From NCBI RefSeq assembly GCF_002368295.1, contig NZ_AP018248.1, positions 964,477 to 1,028,476 of the forward strand: DNA of 64,000 nt. Reading direction: 5' to 3'. Of this stretch, positions 18,194 through 26,956 are shown in pieces. Positions within the stretch are counted from its first letter, which is position 1. Every line of letters begins with the position of its first letter. Below the pieces are notes generated by a model. The model did not search any database and had not been told where the DNA came from. It was given only the letters and a program-made list of their open reading frames with translations. The position numbers and the translations under genes are program-made. Origin of the DNA: Tolypothrix tenuis PCC 7101. GTDB taxonomy: Bacteria; Cyanobacteriota; Cyanobacteriia; Cyanobacteriales; Nostocaceae.

Positions 18194-18480
18194 ATTAAAG
18201 GATTGTTAGATTTCATTGGGGATAGATATATTTATTCGCTCCCCTTATTTCTTAATGTTTGTTTTCAAAGCATCTATTCACAGCATCAATCCACAAGCAA
18301 GTATAAAAATCGTTCTTCTCTAGCTCCTAATCTCTATTGTTAAGTTAGTCAATCACGCCAAATTTTGGCACAACCAAGCATGAAAATCTTTCTCTCCTAG
18401 GCCTATGTCTCATGCCCCATGCCCTTTTTCAAGTTAGTACCTAGTACAGCACGGCGTAAATAGCGCAAAGTTGAGCCAGT

Positions 18481-18632
18481 TTGTTGGACGGGTTCCCCGG
18501 CTTAACAACGCAGCGATTATGATTTTGAACAAAGGACTAAAAAGTACTGTGGGGCGCACAGAATCTAAAGCTTCTGGACAGAACGACCTCTATCTAGGTG
18601 GGGAAACTCCTCTAGACAAGTTGGCTGGTTGA
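18481..18632 (+). pseudogene. tnpB: 3' remnant of an IS605/IS607-type tnpB
   Basis: In the frame ending TGA at 18630, codons read LNNAAIMILNKGL then KSTVGRTESKASGQ, ETPLDKLAG and stop. This matches the C-terminal end of cyanobacterial TnpB proteins (RD-x-NAA-x-NILNKGL followed by a variable tail). Everything upstream of about 18480, including the RuvC catalytic core and the zinc finger, is missing. Right after the stop comes a CTACGGCTTCAAGCCGTGG hairpin typical of the element's right end. In active TnpB systems this 3' part also forms the guide (omega/reRNA) scaffold, so the remnant may preserve an RNA relic. Confidence 0.65.
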
Positions 18633-18644
18633 AAGAAGAATCCT

Positions 18645-18659
18645 ACGGCTTCAAGCCGT
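18645..18659 (+). mobile_element. Right-end hairpin of the tnpB-bearing element
   Basis: ACGGCTT and AAGCCGT form a perfect 7-bp stem with a single-base centre, 13 bases after the TnpB remnant stop. The element end probably falls within the next ~10 bases. Confidence 0.5.
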
Positions 18660-18669
18660 GGGAGCGTAA

Positions 18670-20186
18670 ATTCTAACTGAAGCAATATCTTACTGCCGTA
18701 TTTCAAAAGTTGTGCTTTTCTGCGATGGAACTTGCCGCCAACCCAAAATTCCATGATGACATCAGTATTTTGACTCAGTATAGGCTGATGATTTACTTGC
18801 TCAAAACTTTATGAAGTAACTATAGTTTGCTGTTATATCCTTACTTATTCTGATATTTATAGATGTATTAATTAGCACTCTATCGACTGGGTTTGCTGCT
18901 TATTTGAGGCTTTTAAAATTATCAAACTTGAGCAGACATTTGTCTAGGTTTTAAATTACATATTAGGATTTTGTTATTTATGAATCTTATTCACTGAAAC
19001 TTTAGGCAGTTCTATTTTCTTATGTAATTATTTTACAAAGTAAATAATTACTATGATTTAAGTCTTGGATAAAGATTGCTTAAAGTTTATACAGAATCGC
19101 TCTAATAAATGCACCCAAAAAATATTGAAGTGTACAATATTTTTTATACAGTAACCTGATGTTACAAAATAATGATTGAAGGCAAATAATGTCTTGTGGC
19201 AATCCCTTGCATATTCATCACTAGCTAGACAAGCTATTCAGGACTTATCTTGATAGTTATTATTCTAATTAGATGAATACTTAAAAAATGCCAACCATTT
19301 ATAGTTGTCAACTAATTTAGCAACTATCTCAGAGCCGAAAAATTCATTGCTTTAAGAAAAAATAGTGGTAAATTGCCAGAAATATGAATAACAAAAATTA
19401 CCAAAAATACAAATGTAAAGCTGTTAATTTGGTAGCAATTTTCTCTTAATTGATAGAAGTGAATAACACCATCATTTGCTATTGCCTATAGGAACAAGAA
19501 TTGATAAAAGCAATCTACCTAATTAGGAGTTCATGACAATCTACTAAATTTTTACATCAAACTGTGCAGATGAGGTGTACACAGAAATTACCTCAACCTT
19601 CACTCTAATGGCATCTTCATCTATGAGTATGACGTTTTATGTCAGCAGCTAGATGCTATGAATGGTAAACACTTCAGAGCGGAGAAGGTTAGTTAATCTG
19701 AACTGAACACTGATTAATAGCCAACTAGATAGATTGCTAAAACACCTTTCCCAGAAAGCGTTTAACAATGTTAATGTTCTAAAACTTGATTGTTAGATCT
19801 TATGATATTATGTTTTTTCCAGAATTTTTTAACCAATTTAGTCTTGAGCGTAAAACAAATGCTTTTGCTAAAGAAAAAAATCAACTATCTTGATTTACTT
19901 AACAGTATGGCCAACCCTTGATTTATAAAACTTCATTGTTTTGCTTCTACCAAGATACTCGTACCGATGCAAGACCTTTCAAAGGCAAGTGTGCGGTATT
20001 TTTCCTGTCACAACAGTATTAAAGCAAATATACCTTTTATATTTTATTGGAAAATGAACAATCTTTGAGAAAACTAGCATTTTTAGTGTTAATGGCATTG
20101 CTTGTTTACTGACACTAATTCTAAGAATTTTATCCTTTTCATCTTTAATTAGCTGTCTTTGATGATGTTAATATATAGCAACTAAC
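18670..20186. other. 1.5-kb AT-rich region without a supported gene
   Basis: No frame of useful length, no repeat array and no strong hairpin are visible. Base composition is clearly more AT-rich than in the neighbouring genes. It could hold decayed mobile DNA, untranslated RNA or long promoters; nothing supports a specific call. Confidence 0.4.
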
Positions 20187-20363
20187 ATGATAATGACAAA
20201 TAAGAAGTGGGCTGTAAAACGTATAACTGTCAATCTCGCTGCACAGGAAGCTGAAAAACTCGAACAATACTGTCAGCAAACTGGTAGACCAGCAACGGAT
20301 GTAATTCGCGAATTGATTAGAGGCTTATCCATTGCTGATGATACTAAAGAAGTAAGCAGGTAG
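20187..20363 (+). CDS. Ribbon-helix-helix (CopG/Arc-like) small DNA-binding protein (58 aa)
   Basis: A 58-residue frame from ATG 20187 to TAG 20361. The layout is that of a ribbon-helix-helix protein: basic start NKKWAVK, a beta strand RITVNL whose side chains would contact DNA, helix A (AAQEAEKLEQYCQQTG), then helix B (PATDVIRELIRGL). Such dimers are repressors of their own operons, often as antitoxins, or plasmid-copy regulators. No toxin gene follows: the next supported gene is zds, 690 bases on. A second ATG at codon 3 is an alternative start; no strong ribosome site is seen. Family assignment is firm for such a short protein; the target is unknown. Confidence 0.75.
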   Translation: MIMTNKKWAVKRITVNLAAQEAEKLEQYCQQTGRPATDVIRELIRGLSIADDTKEVSR

Positions 20364-21054
20364 ACAGGTATTTGTCAACAATACTTTAAATACTTGTTTT
20401 TATTTCATTGCCCTCCAAATAGGCAATAAATCAAAGAGGAATCACTTTGGTCTTCTTCCAAAAGTAGAAGACTAAAGTTGAAAAAGCAGTGGGTCGTAGA
20501 GTTTACCACATAAGGTAGTGTTGCAGACTTAAAATATGTGTATTTTAGAGTTGGCTCAATGTAGCAACTGATGCCAAGTAGCATGATCAAATATGTGGGA
20601 ATATGAAGCTCAACTAAAATTTCTTAACTTTCAATTTGAGGAATTCCAAAAATTCAATTATCCAAATTTCCCAGCATAGGCGATGAAGGAATTCTTCCTA
20701 TATACATCCGTTGGTGATATAGCCTACCCCGTTGGGGAAGAAAACACGGTTATTGTCCTGCTGGAAGTCCCTTATTACCTATCCTCTAGTCTCTTGTTCA
20801 TGAGACTCTGTTGACGCAGAGTCTCATGTTTTCATATCTGGTAATCAGCTGTACATCAAAAACTCTATCCACAAGGTGGGCATGGGGCATAGGGCATGGG
20901 AAAGGTTGCCTTGTCCCAGCATAACCCCAAAGCGCCGGCGCAACTATCCTTCTGCGCCCACAAGGGGATGGGGTTTGTCGTCGCTTTCAATAAATAGCAA
21001 ATTACGACACCAAGACAGTTACAATCTGTAAAGAAACTGAAAAGGAACGACGGA
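20364..21054. other. 690-bp region upstream of zds with a possible small transcript
   Basis: It includes a 43-codon frame from ATG 20683 (MKEFFLYTSVGDIAYPVGEE...), several small dyads (such as CCCC-GTT-GGGG near 20730) and an 11-bp perfect hairpin at 20800-20827. This might be a small RNA or peptide gene with its own terminator. The last ~200 bases should hold the zds promoter. Confidence 0.35.
20800..20833 (+). terminator. Strong hairpin terminator upstream of zds
   Basis: ATGAGACTCTG (20800-20810) pairs perfectly with CAGAGTCTCAT (20817-20827) around a 6-base loop and is followed by GTTTTC. No annotated plus-strand gene ends just before it, which suggests an unannotated short transcript. 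Confidence 0.6.
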
Positions 21055-22494
21055 ATGCGCGTTGCAATCGTAGGTGCGGGACTGGCAGGACTAGCCACTG
21101 CCGTAGATTTAGCTGATGCTGGCTGTGAAATCCAAATTTTTGAATCCCGTCCATTTGTTGGCGGTAAAGTTGGCAGTTGGGTAGATGGCGATGGCAACCA
21201 TATTGAAATGGGGTTGCACGTGTTTTTCGGCTGCTACTATCAGCTTTTTGACTTGATGAAAAAGGTAGGGGCGATAGACAATTTACGCCTGAAAGAACAT
21301 ACCCATACTTTTATCAACAAAGGTGGGCGTACTGGTGCTTTAGATTTTCGATTCTTTACAGGTGCGCCTTTTAATGGTTTAAAAGCATTTTTCACCACCT
21401 CTCAACTATCATTACAAGATAAATTGCAAAATGCGATCGCTCTAGGCACTAGCCCCATAGTTCGGGGTTTAGTGGACTTTGACGGAGCAATGCAAACTAT
21501 CCGCGATTTGGATAAAATCAGCTTTGCTGACTGGTTTCGCAGTCATGGTGGTAGCCAAGGTAGCATTAAGCGGATGTGGAACCCCATCGCTTACGCCTTA
21601 GGATTTATTGATTGCGAAAACATTTCCGCCCGCTGTATGCTGACAATCTTTCAGTTTTTCGCGGTGAGAACAGAGGCTTCTATATTGCGGATGCTGGAAG
21701 GTTCGCCTCATGAATATTTGCACAAACCAATTTTGGAATATTTGGCAGCTAGAGGTACGCAAGTCCATACCCGTCGTCAAGTACGGGAAATTCAGTTTGC
21801 AGAATCAGACAAAGAAACCCGTGTGACTGGGATAGTGGTTGCCCAAGGTGATACAGAGGAAGTAATTACTGCTGATGCCTATGTCTTCGCCTGTGATGTG
21901 CCAGGGATTCAGCGGATATTACCGCAGCAGTGGCGCAAGTGGTCAGAATTTGACAATATCTACAAACTAGATGCTGTGCCTGTCGCAACAGTACAGTTGA
22001 GATTTGATGGCTGGGTAACAGAACTGCAAGACGAGGAAAAACGCAAACAGCTAAACCATGCAGCTGGCATCGACAATTTGCTTTACACGGCGGATGCTGA
22101 CTTTTCTTGCTTTTCTGATTTAGCACTGAGCAGCCCTGCGGATTATTATCGCCCAGGACAGGGTTCATTATTGCAATTAGTACTGACACCAGGAGATCCA
22201 TTTATTAAACAAAGCAACGAAGCGATCGCCCAGCACGTCCTTGGGCAAGTGCATGAACTCTTCCCCTCATCGCGGGAGTTAAATATGACTTGGTATAACG
22301 TAGTCAAACTAGCCCAGTCTCTCTACCGCGAAGCACCAGGTATGGATGTCTATCGTCCTAACCAAAAGACACCTGTGCCGAATTTCTTCTTGGCAGGTAG
22401 TTACACTCAGCAAGATTATATCGATAGTATGGAAGGAGCCACAATTTCCGGAAGGCGGGCAGCAAAAGTAATTTTAGAAAATGTGAAGCAATAA
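21055..22494 (+). CDS. zds: Zeta-carotene desaturase
   Basis: Converts 9,9'-di-cis-zeta-carotene through neurosporene to lycopene in carotenoid synthesis, at the photosynthetic membranes, with plastoquinone as acceptor in the plant-type pathway. The 479 residues begin with the FAD dinucleotide motif [18 protein letters not shown] and [13 protein letters not shown]; the C-terminal FAD site [18 protein letters not shown] is present. This is the plant-type CrtQ/ZDS, not the bacterial CrtI. AAGGAA upstream fits the ATG at 21055. The next gene, an SRPBCC protein, follows after 37 bases and is probably co-transcribed, an arrangement I recall as common in cyanobacteria. Confidence 0.94.
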   Translation: MRVAIVGAGLAGLATAVDLADAGCEIQIFESRPFVGGKVGSWVDGDGNHIEMGLHVFFGCYYQLFDLMKKVGAIDNLRLKEHTHTFINKGGRTGALDFRFFTGAPFNGLKAFFTTSQLSLQDKLQNAIALGTSPIVRGLVDFDGAMQTIRDLDKISFADWFRSHGGSQGSIKRMWNPIAYALGFIDCENISARCMLTIFQFFAVRTEASILRMLEGSPHEYLHKPILEYLAARGTQVHTRRQVREIQFAESDKETRVTGIVVAQGDTEEVITADAYVFACDVPGIQRILPQQWRKWSEFDNIYKLDAVPVATVQLRFDGWVTELQDEEKRKQLNHAAGIDNLLYTADADFSCFSDLALSSPADYYRPGQGSLLQLVLTPGDPFIKQSNEAIAQHVLGQVHELFPSSRELNMTWYNVVKLAQSLYREAPGMDVYRPNQKTPVPNFFLAGSYTQQDYIDSMEGATISGRRAAKVILENVKQ

Positions 22495-22531
22495 AGAACC
22501 GCACTCAGCAACAAAAGGCGCAGAGGAAAAA

Positions 22532-22975
22532 ATGTCAGACTGGCTAGAGCATAGTGTACAGGTAGAAGTAGAGGCTCCTATAGATTTTGTCTGGAGTCTC
22601 TGGTCTGATTTAGAACAAATGCCCAAATGGATGAAGTGGATTGATTCGGTGACAGTTCCACCCGATAATCCAGAGATATCTATTTGGAAACTAAGTACTG
22701 GCGGTCTGGATTTTACTTGGAAATCTCAGATTCTCAAAGTTATACCCAATCAGATTATTCAATGGAAATCGATTGATGGCTTGCCAAATCAAGGGGCGAT
22801 TCGTTTTTACGATCGCCACGATAGCAGTATTGTGAAACTCACTGTTTCCTATGCCATTCCCGGAATCATTGGCAAAATCATGGATAACCTATTTTTAGGA
22901 CGGGCGGTGGAGTCTACAATTCAAGCGGATTTGGAACGGTTTAGAGAATATGCTTTGAATGCGAAAGCTGGGTAA
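22532..22975 (+). CDS. SRPBCC (START/polyketide-cyclase-like) protein downstream of zds
   Basis: A 147-residue helix-grip protein: SVQVEVEAPIDFVWSLWSDLEQMPKWM at the N-terminus is the usual start of the SRPBCC/Coq10-type fold, followed by strands (WKSIDGLPNQGAIRFYD) and a long C-terminal helix (TIQADLERFREYAL). The fold binds hydrophobic ligands in a central cavity. Its position 37 bases after zds suggests a role linked to carotenoid or other lipid-soluble intermediates, but that is inference from context. ATG at 22532 follows GGCGCAGAGGAAAA, a good ribosome site. Confidence 0.87.
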   Translation: MSDWLEHSVQVEVEAPIDFVWSLWSDLEQMPKWMKWIDSVTVPPDNPEISIWKLSTGGLDFTWKSQILKVIPNQIIQWKSIDGLPNQGAIRFYDRHDSSIVKLTVSYAIPGIIGKIMDNLFLGRAVESTIQADLERFREYALNAKAG

Positions 22976-23007
22976 ACAATTATTTGTATTTTCGAGGATT
23001 ACCCAGA

Positions 23008-23250
23008 ATGAAGTCATTAGCTACTGAAATTCCAGTAAATACAATCATTCCTGTATTTACTGCTATAGGCGATCGTCAGTGGCAGAAATTTAAAGATTTA
23101 GAAGCAGATTTTATTAGCCAGCATGGGGTGGAAGGTTGACAAGAAGTATTCAACTTTCGAGTCTTACCAGCATTGGATAAAGATTCTAATCGATGGCTAC
23201 TGATTCACTGGTGTAATGAGGGGATTATTTGGGAAAAAAATGTAGTGTAG
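23008..23250 (+). pseudogene. Small gene interrupted by an in-frame TGA
   Basis: From ATG 23008, preceded by GAGGA, 43 codons read MKSLATEIPVNTIIPVF ... FISQHGVEG, then TGA (23137-23139); the same frame continues for 36 more codons (QEVFNFRVLPALDKD ... NEGIIWEKNVV) to TAG at 23248. Both halves look coding, so a single-base change of a sense codon, for example TGG to TGA, probably broke an ~80-residue gene. I do not recognise the family. It follows the zds-SRPBCC pair on the same strand. A sequencing error or stop read-through are alternatives. Confidence 0.55.
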
Positions 23251-23345
23251 CATTAGCTATCCATTGACTTGTTCCACCGCAAAATACCGCCCTCATCAAA
23301 ATATTTGAAAGCAATCATATTATCAGCTTAGTGATAGCTGTCTGA

Positions 23346-23588
23346 TCACCAAGTTGGATCACTAAAGAGATTAATGGTTAATTGTTCGCGTCCTGGGGGT
23401 ACGGCTGTGATACAAGCGCGGATGGTTTCGCCATCTTCTAATTCCACAGTGCAAGCGTGACAAGTCCCCATGAGACAGCCAGTAGGGATAAATATCCCCG
23501 CCCGTTCTGCTACATCTAACAGGGGTTCTCCCACTTCAGCTTCTACTGTGACATCATCTGGTAAAAAGTGGACGCGAACATTCATCAA
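23346..23588 (-). CDS. 2Fe-2S ferredoxin-type protein
   Basis: An 80-residue plant-type [2Fe-2S] domain. The cluster ligands are visible in GCLMGTCHACTVE (CxxxxCxxC) and the fourth in IRACITAVPPG. It lacks the acidic loops of PetF and is short, like the small ferredoxins of specialised or biosynthetic roles. The gene lies 12 bases downstream of cobQ on the same strand, so the two are probably one transcript. A link to the oxygen- or redox-dependent steps of cobalamin metabolism is possible but unproven. ATG at 23588. Confidence 0.9.
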   Translation of the reverse strand: MMNVRVHFLPDDVTVEAEVGEPLLDVAERAGIFIPTGCLMGTCHACTVELEDGETIRACITAVPPGREQLTINLFSDPTW

Positions 23589-23600
23589 ATACCAACCTCT

Positions 23601-25076
23601 CTAAGACAAAAACGGCGTTAAGTCTAAATGGTTTTCAATTTCAGTGGCTAGGGAGTCTAAAGTTTGCTCTCGCTGTTCTCGGTAGTTAGAAACACCAGTA
23701 GGCAGAGATTTGAGACCCCGTTGTTGACGGAGGCGGTTTAACCAAGCTCTTCTCCAAGGGCCGTTGTCAAAGATACCATGAAGATATGTACCCCAAACTG
23801 ATTGACAACTATCTACTAAGCCTAAATTAATATCATCAAATAGAGGCTGGTAGGCTTGGCTATCTGGTTGCTGTTCAATACGCGATCGCCCTTGATGAAT
23901 TTCAAACCCATAAACTGGTAAGCCCATTTGCGGGAAATTAGAGCTGACTTGGCGCTGGCGGGCAATTTTCTGTCCGGTAATTACAGTTCTGATGGGTAGT
24001 AAATTCAACCCTTGATATCTGCCAGCTTGTCCTTCTATACCCTCTGGATCAGCGATGATTTGACCCAGCATTTGATAGCCGCCGCAAATCCCTAAAACTG
24101 TACCACCAGAAGCCGCATAATGTTGTATGGCTTCTGCCATGCCGCTTTTTTGTAACAGTAGTAAGTCAGGAATTGTAGTTTTGGTACCTGGTAGAATTAC
24201 TGCATCTGGATGACCCAATTCTTGCTTGGGATTGAGATATCTTACTGATACTGTTGGTTCTGATTCTAAAGGATCGAAGTCGGTAAAGTTAGAAATTCTG
24301 GGTAAACGCAGAACAGCAATATCTAAGTCAGCTTGGGATTTATGGGCTTTCCTCTCCAATAAATCTAGGGAGTCTTCTGCTGGGAACATATGTTCCAAGT
24401 AGGGGATAACACCAATCACAGGGATACCAGTCCGCGCTTCTAACCATTTTATACCTGGTTCTAAGATGGAGCGCTGTCCACGGAACTTGTTAATTACGAT
24501 ACCCTTGATTAAATCGCGTTCGTCTTGGTCTAATAACTCTAAAGTGCCTATAACATGGGCAAATGCACCACCTCTATCTATATCTACTACCAATATGGTT
24601 GGTGCATTTAAATACTTAGCAACTCGCATATTTGTCAAGTCGCGATGCTTGAGGTTAATCTCCGCAGGACTACCAGCGCCTTCACAAACCAACAAGTCAA
24701 ATTCTGTACCTAAATGTTGTAGGGATTCTTCAATTGTCCGCCAACCCAGTTCAAAATATTGCTCGTAGTAATCTACCGCACTCACCTTACCTACAGGCCT
24801 ACCTTTAAGAATGACTTGCGAAGTCATATCTCCTTGGGGCTTCAGTAAAATGGGGTTCATTTCTACCCAAGGTACAACTCCCGCCGCCCAAGCTTGCACT
24901 GCTTGAGCGTAGCCAATTTCTCCCCCGCTAGAGGTTACATACGAATTTAAAGCCATATTTTGACCTTTAAAGGGAGCCACTCGCCAGCCACGGCGCGATA
25001 AAATGCGACAAATAGCTGTAGTTATTAGTGATTTCCCCGCGTGGGATGTTGTCCCCACCACCATAATTGATTTCAT
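23601..25076 (-). CDS. cobQ: Cobyric acid synthase (adenosylcobyric acid synthase, glutamine-hydrolysing)
   Basis: Amidates four side-chain carboxylates (b, d, e, g) of adenosylcobyrinic acid a,c-diamide using glutamine and ATP, late in cobalamin (pseudocobalamin) synthesis. The 491 residues contain the N-terminal dethiobiotin-synthetase-like ATPase domain (MVVGTTSHAGKSLITTAICR), QPQGDMT-type substrate loop (LKPQGDMTSQVILKGRPVG), LVCEGAGSPAEINL, and a C-terminal class-I amidotransferase domain with the Cys nucleophile in VLGICGGYQMLG and the His in GTYLHGIFDN. Family length is usual. The [2Fe-2S] gene follows after 12 bases. No cobalamin riboswitch is evident upstream. Confidence 0.95.
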   Translation of the reverse strand: MKSIMVVGTTSHAGKSLITTAICRILSRRGWRVAPFKGQNMALNSYVTSSGGEIGYAQAVQAWAAGVVPWVEMNPILLKPQGDMTSQVILKGRPVGKVSAVDYYEQYFELGWRTIEESLQHLGTEFDLLVCEGAGSPAEINLKHRDLTNMRVAKYLNAPTILVVDIDRGGAFAHVIGTLELLDQDERDLIKGIVINKFRGQRSILEPGIKWLEARTGIPVIGVIPYLEHMFPAEDSLDLLERKAHKSQADLDIAVLRLPRISNFTDFDPLESEPTVSVRYLNPKQELGHPDAVILPGTKTTIPDLLLLQKSGMAEAIQHYAASGGTVLGICGGYQMLGQIIADPEGIEGQAGRYQGLNLLPIRTVITGQKIARQRQVSSNFPQMGLPVYGFEIHQGRSRIEQQPDSQAYQPLFDDINLGLVDSCQSVWGTYLHGIFDNGPWRRAWLNRLRQQRGLKSLPTGVSNYREQREQTLDSLATEIENHLDLTPFLS

Positions 25077-25340
25077 AATGACTATCGGTTGTTCGACATA
25101 AGGGGCGGAATTTTAGGGTTGAACGGTAAGCTGGTAATCCGCTCGTCAACAGGTAACAAGCTAGGAAGTAGTTAGAGGAATGATTGTGCCTCTAGATTTC
25201 CCACATTTTTGTTGTAGTTTCTACCATCACCGCACAAACTCAGTCTCATGCTGATGATAAAGATTTTATAAATGGGGTCGATGCTTGCGTATATATTGTT
25301 CCCTTTTTCTCCCTCATCCTAACCTTATTAGTTTCAAATT

Positions 25341-25745
25341 CTAAAAAGGTAGTCGAAACCAACGAGTCACAGCGTTTTGAATGCGATCGCTCCATGAAGG
25401 CTGAGGCCAATTTTTATTTTGGTATTGTTCTGCTAATTTTTGACCTAGGGGTGTGAGGCGGAAACTATCGGTAATTCCTTGGCCATCAACTTCGCGCCGC
25501 AATACACCAACTTGAATTAGCCAGTCTAAAGCTTGATCGCAAGCTAACTCTGATAACGGCTGTTTGGTGTAGCCATACTTGATACCGTTGTCTTGTGCGA
25601 TCGCACTCACTGAGACACTCCGCTGACGCATAGCCTCTAATAAAGCAGGGCTGAAGGGAGAACAAATTAGCGATCGCTCCGCACGTTCTATAGTGCTTTG
25701 AGAATAGGAAAAAGCTTTGGGGTTTGAAGAATTAACAGCAGTCAT
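25341..25745 (-). CDS. Conserved cyanobacterial protein with winged-helix-like region (134 aa)
   Basis: A 134-residue soluble protein. The segment AIAQDNGIKYGYTK ... ALDWLIQVGVLRREVDGQGITDSFRLTPLG reads like helix-turn-helix plus wing, so a winged-helix fold is plausible. It resembles the group annotated as Npun_F0494 family in Nostoc genomes, by recall. No regulator role is shown. The spacer upstream contains two direct copies of ATTTTGGATT-type repeats ending in GATTACACAGC (about 25752-25850). Confidence 0.7.
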   Translation of the reverse strand: MTAVNSSNPKAFSYSQSTIERAERSLICSPFSPALLEAMRQRSVSVSAIAQDNGIKYGYTKQPLSELACDQALDWLIQVGVLRREVDGQGITDSFRLTPLGQKLAEQYQNKNWPQPSWSDRIQNAVTRWFRLPF

Positions 25746-25751
25746 ACAATT

Positions 25752-25850
25752 TTAGATTTTGGATTTTGGATTTTGGATTGATTACACAGCATAGCGAACG
25801 GGGGTTTGAGGATTTTGGATTTTGGATTGATTACACAGCGAAGCGGGGGG
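25752..25850. repeat. Duplicated GATTTTGGATTTTGGATTGATTACACAGC-type block
   Basis: Two near-copies of a TTTTGGA tandem run followed by TTGATTACACAGC lie in direct orientation about 55 bases apart, between divergent genes. Confidence 0.7.
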
Positions 25851-25980
25851 CTTGTACCATCAATGAACTATTGGTCATTTGAATCTGGGGAATTTTATTC
25901 CTTGAGGTAATTAATTTAATTATTGTAAATTATTGTAAAATTTCAAATGCCCCAACAATCTGAAATAAGAAGGGTTCATT

Positions 25981-26418
25981 ATGGCTCTAGCAGTCGGTAC
26001 CGATGCGCCTAAATTTACTGCCAAAGATACTAACGGCAACACTGTGTCTTTATCTGATTTTGCAGGTAAGACAGTAGTTTTATATTTTTACCCCAAAGAT
26101 GACACCCCAGGTTGCACAAAACAAGCTTGTAGCTTCCGGGATGCTCAATCCAATTATCAAGGTAAAGATATTGTCGTACTGGGTGTGAGTGCAGATGATG
26201 AAGCTTCCCATCAGGCATTCACAGCAAAATATAATCTGAATTTTCCTTTATTGGCTGACACCGATCACAGCCTAATCAAAGCATACGATGTTGATGGTGG
26301 TGGCTACGCTAAACGTGTTACCTACGTCATCGACCCCAGTGGCAAAATTACCCATGTTGATGCCACAGTGAATACAGCTACTCACGCCAGTGATGTTTTA
26401 GCTGCTCTAGGGCTATAG
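25981..26418 (+). CDS. prxQ: Peroxiredoxin Q (BCP type)
   Basis: Thiol peroxidase that reduces H2O2 and alkyl hydroperoxides with thioredoxin as donor. The 145-residue protein has the peroxidatic Cys45 and, five residues later, the resolving Cys50 in DTPGCTKQACSFRD, the mark of the PrxQ/BCP class. YFYPKDDTPGC and the Arg near the end of the domain complete the active site. ATG at 25981 follows AAGAAGG. A hairpin terminator is shared with the convergent gene. Confidence 0.94.
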   Translation: MALAVGTDAPKFTAKDTNGNTVSLSDFAGKTVVLYFYPKDDTPGCTKQACSFRDAQSNYQGKDIVVLGVSADDEASHQAFTAKYNLNFPLLADTDHSLIKAYDVDGGGYAKRVTYVIDPSGKITHVDATVNTATHASDVLAALGL

Positions 26419-26447
26419 AATTTCCCATTTAAAATCAACTAAATTAT

Positions 26448-26482
26448 AGGGGCACAACGAAGTTTTTCTACGCTGTGCCCCT
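26448..26482. terminator. Bidirectional-type hairpin between convergent genes
   Basis: AGGGGCACA (26448-26456) pairs with TGTGCCCCT (26474-26482), flanked by A/T-rich sequence on both sides, between the prxQ stop and the end of the minus-strand gene. Confidence 0.6.
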
Positions 26483-26514
26483 AATTATATAGATAATCGA
26501 TTTTTGGTAATCCT

Positions 26515-26913
26515 TTAGTTTTTTGCTGGTGCTGTCTGCCCTGGAGCAGGATTTTGTGGGAGTATAATCAGCGGTGAACTTTGGGGAGCAGTTCCTAGTT
26601 GACCCTGATTTTGAATGGCTTGTTGTTGTCTTTTTTTAAACTCCAGGGTAGCTTCGTCTAGTTGCTGATTTTGCTGATCTGCATTCCAGTTAAGAGCGCC
26701 AAAATTTGCCTGGTGAATCAGGTTGAACATATTAAAATCTGAACTACCAGCACCAGGGAAGGGATTGGCATTATTTTGATTGAGATCACCACTATTACCA
26801 GAATCAACTGTACCTAATTGAGCCAAGCTAGGTTGAGCCAGTAAAGAGGCAAAGCTAATTCCTGCTACGGTAATCGCAGCGAGTTTAGTCAGGGGTAGGA
26901 ATATTTTTTTCAT
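26515..26913 (-). CDS. Secreted Asn/Gln-rich hypothetical protein
   Basis: A 132-residue protein with a clear Sec signal peptide: MKKIFLPLTKLAAITVAGIS then FASLLAQPSLAQ, with an AxA-type cleavage site near residue 30 (SLA-Q). The mature part is low in complexity and rich in Asn, Gln, Gly and Pro (SGDLNQNNANPFPGAG, NADQQNQQLDEATLEFKK). No enzyme motif. It is 43 bases downstream of the ABC permease gene on the same strand, but they need not be linked in function. Probably periplasmic or extracellular. Confidence 0.75.
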   Translation of the reverse strand: MKKIFLPLTKLAAITVAGISFASLLAQPSLAQLGTVDSGNSGDLNQNNANPFPGAGSSDFNMFNLIHQANFGALNWNADQQNQQLDEATLEFKKRQQQAIQNQGQLGTAPQSSPLIILPQNPAPGQTAPAKN

Positions 26914-26956
26914 AGGAATCTTACCCTAAATTTTGCAATGAAATTATGCTTATATC

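Noticed and set aside
20405..20590. 61-codon minus-strand frame between the RHH gene and zds
   Set aside because: Composition and residues look random, with no ribosome site or motif.
25077..25340. Cobalamin riboswitch upstream of cobQ
   Set aside because: No B12-box-like conserved core could be recognised in the leader region by eye; an Infernal scan would settle it.
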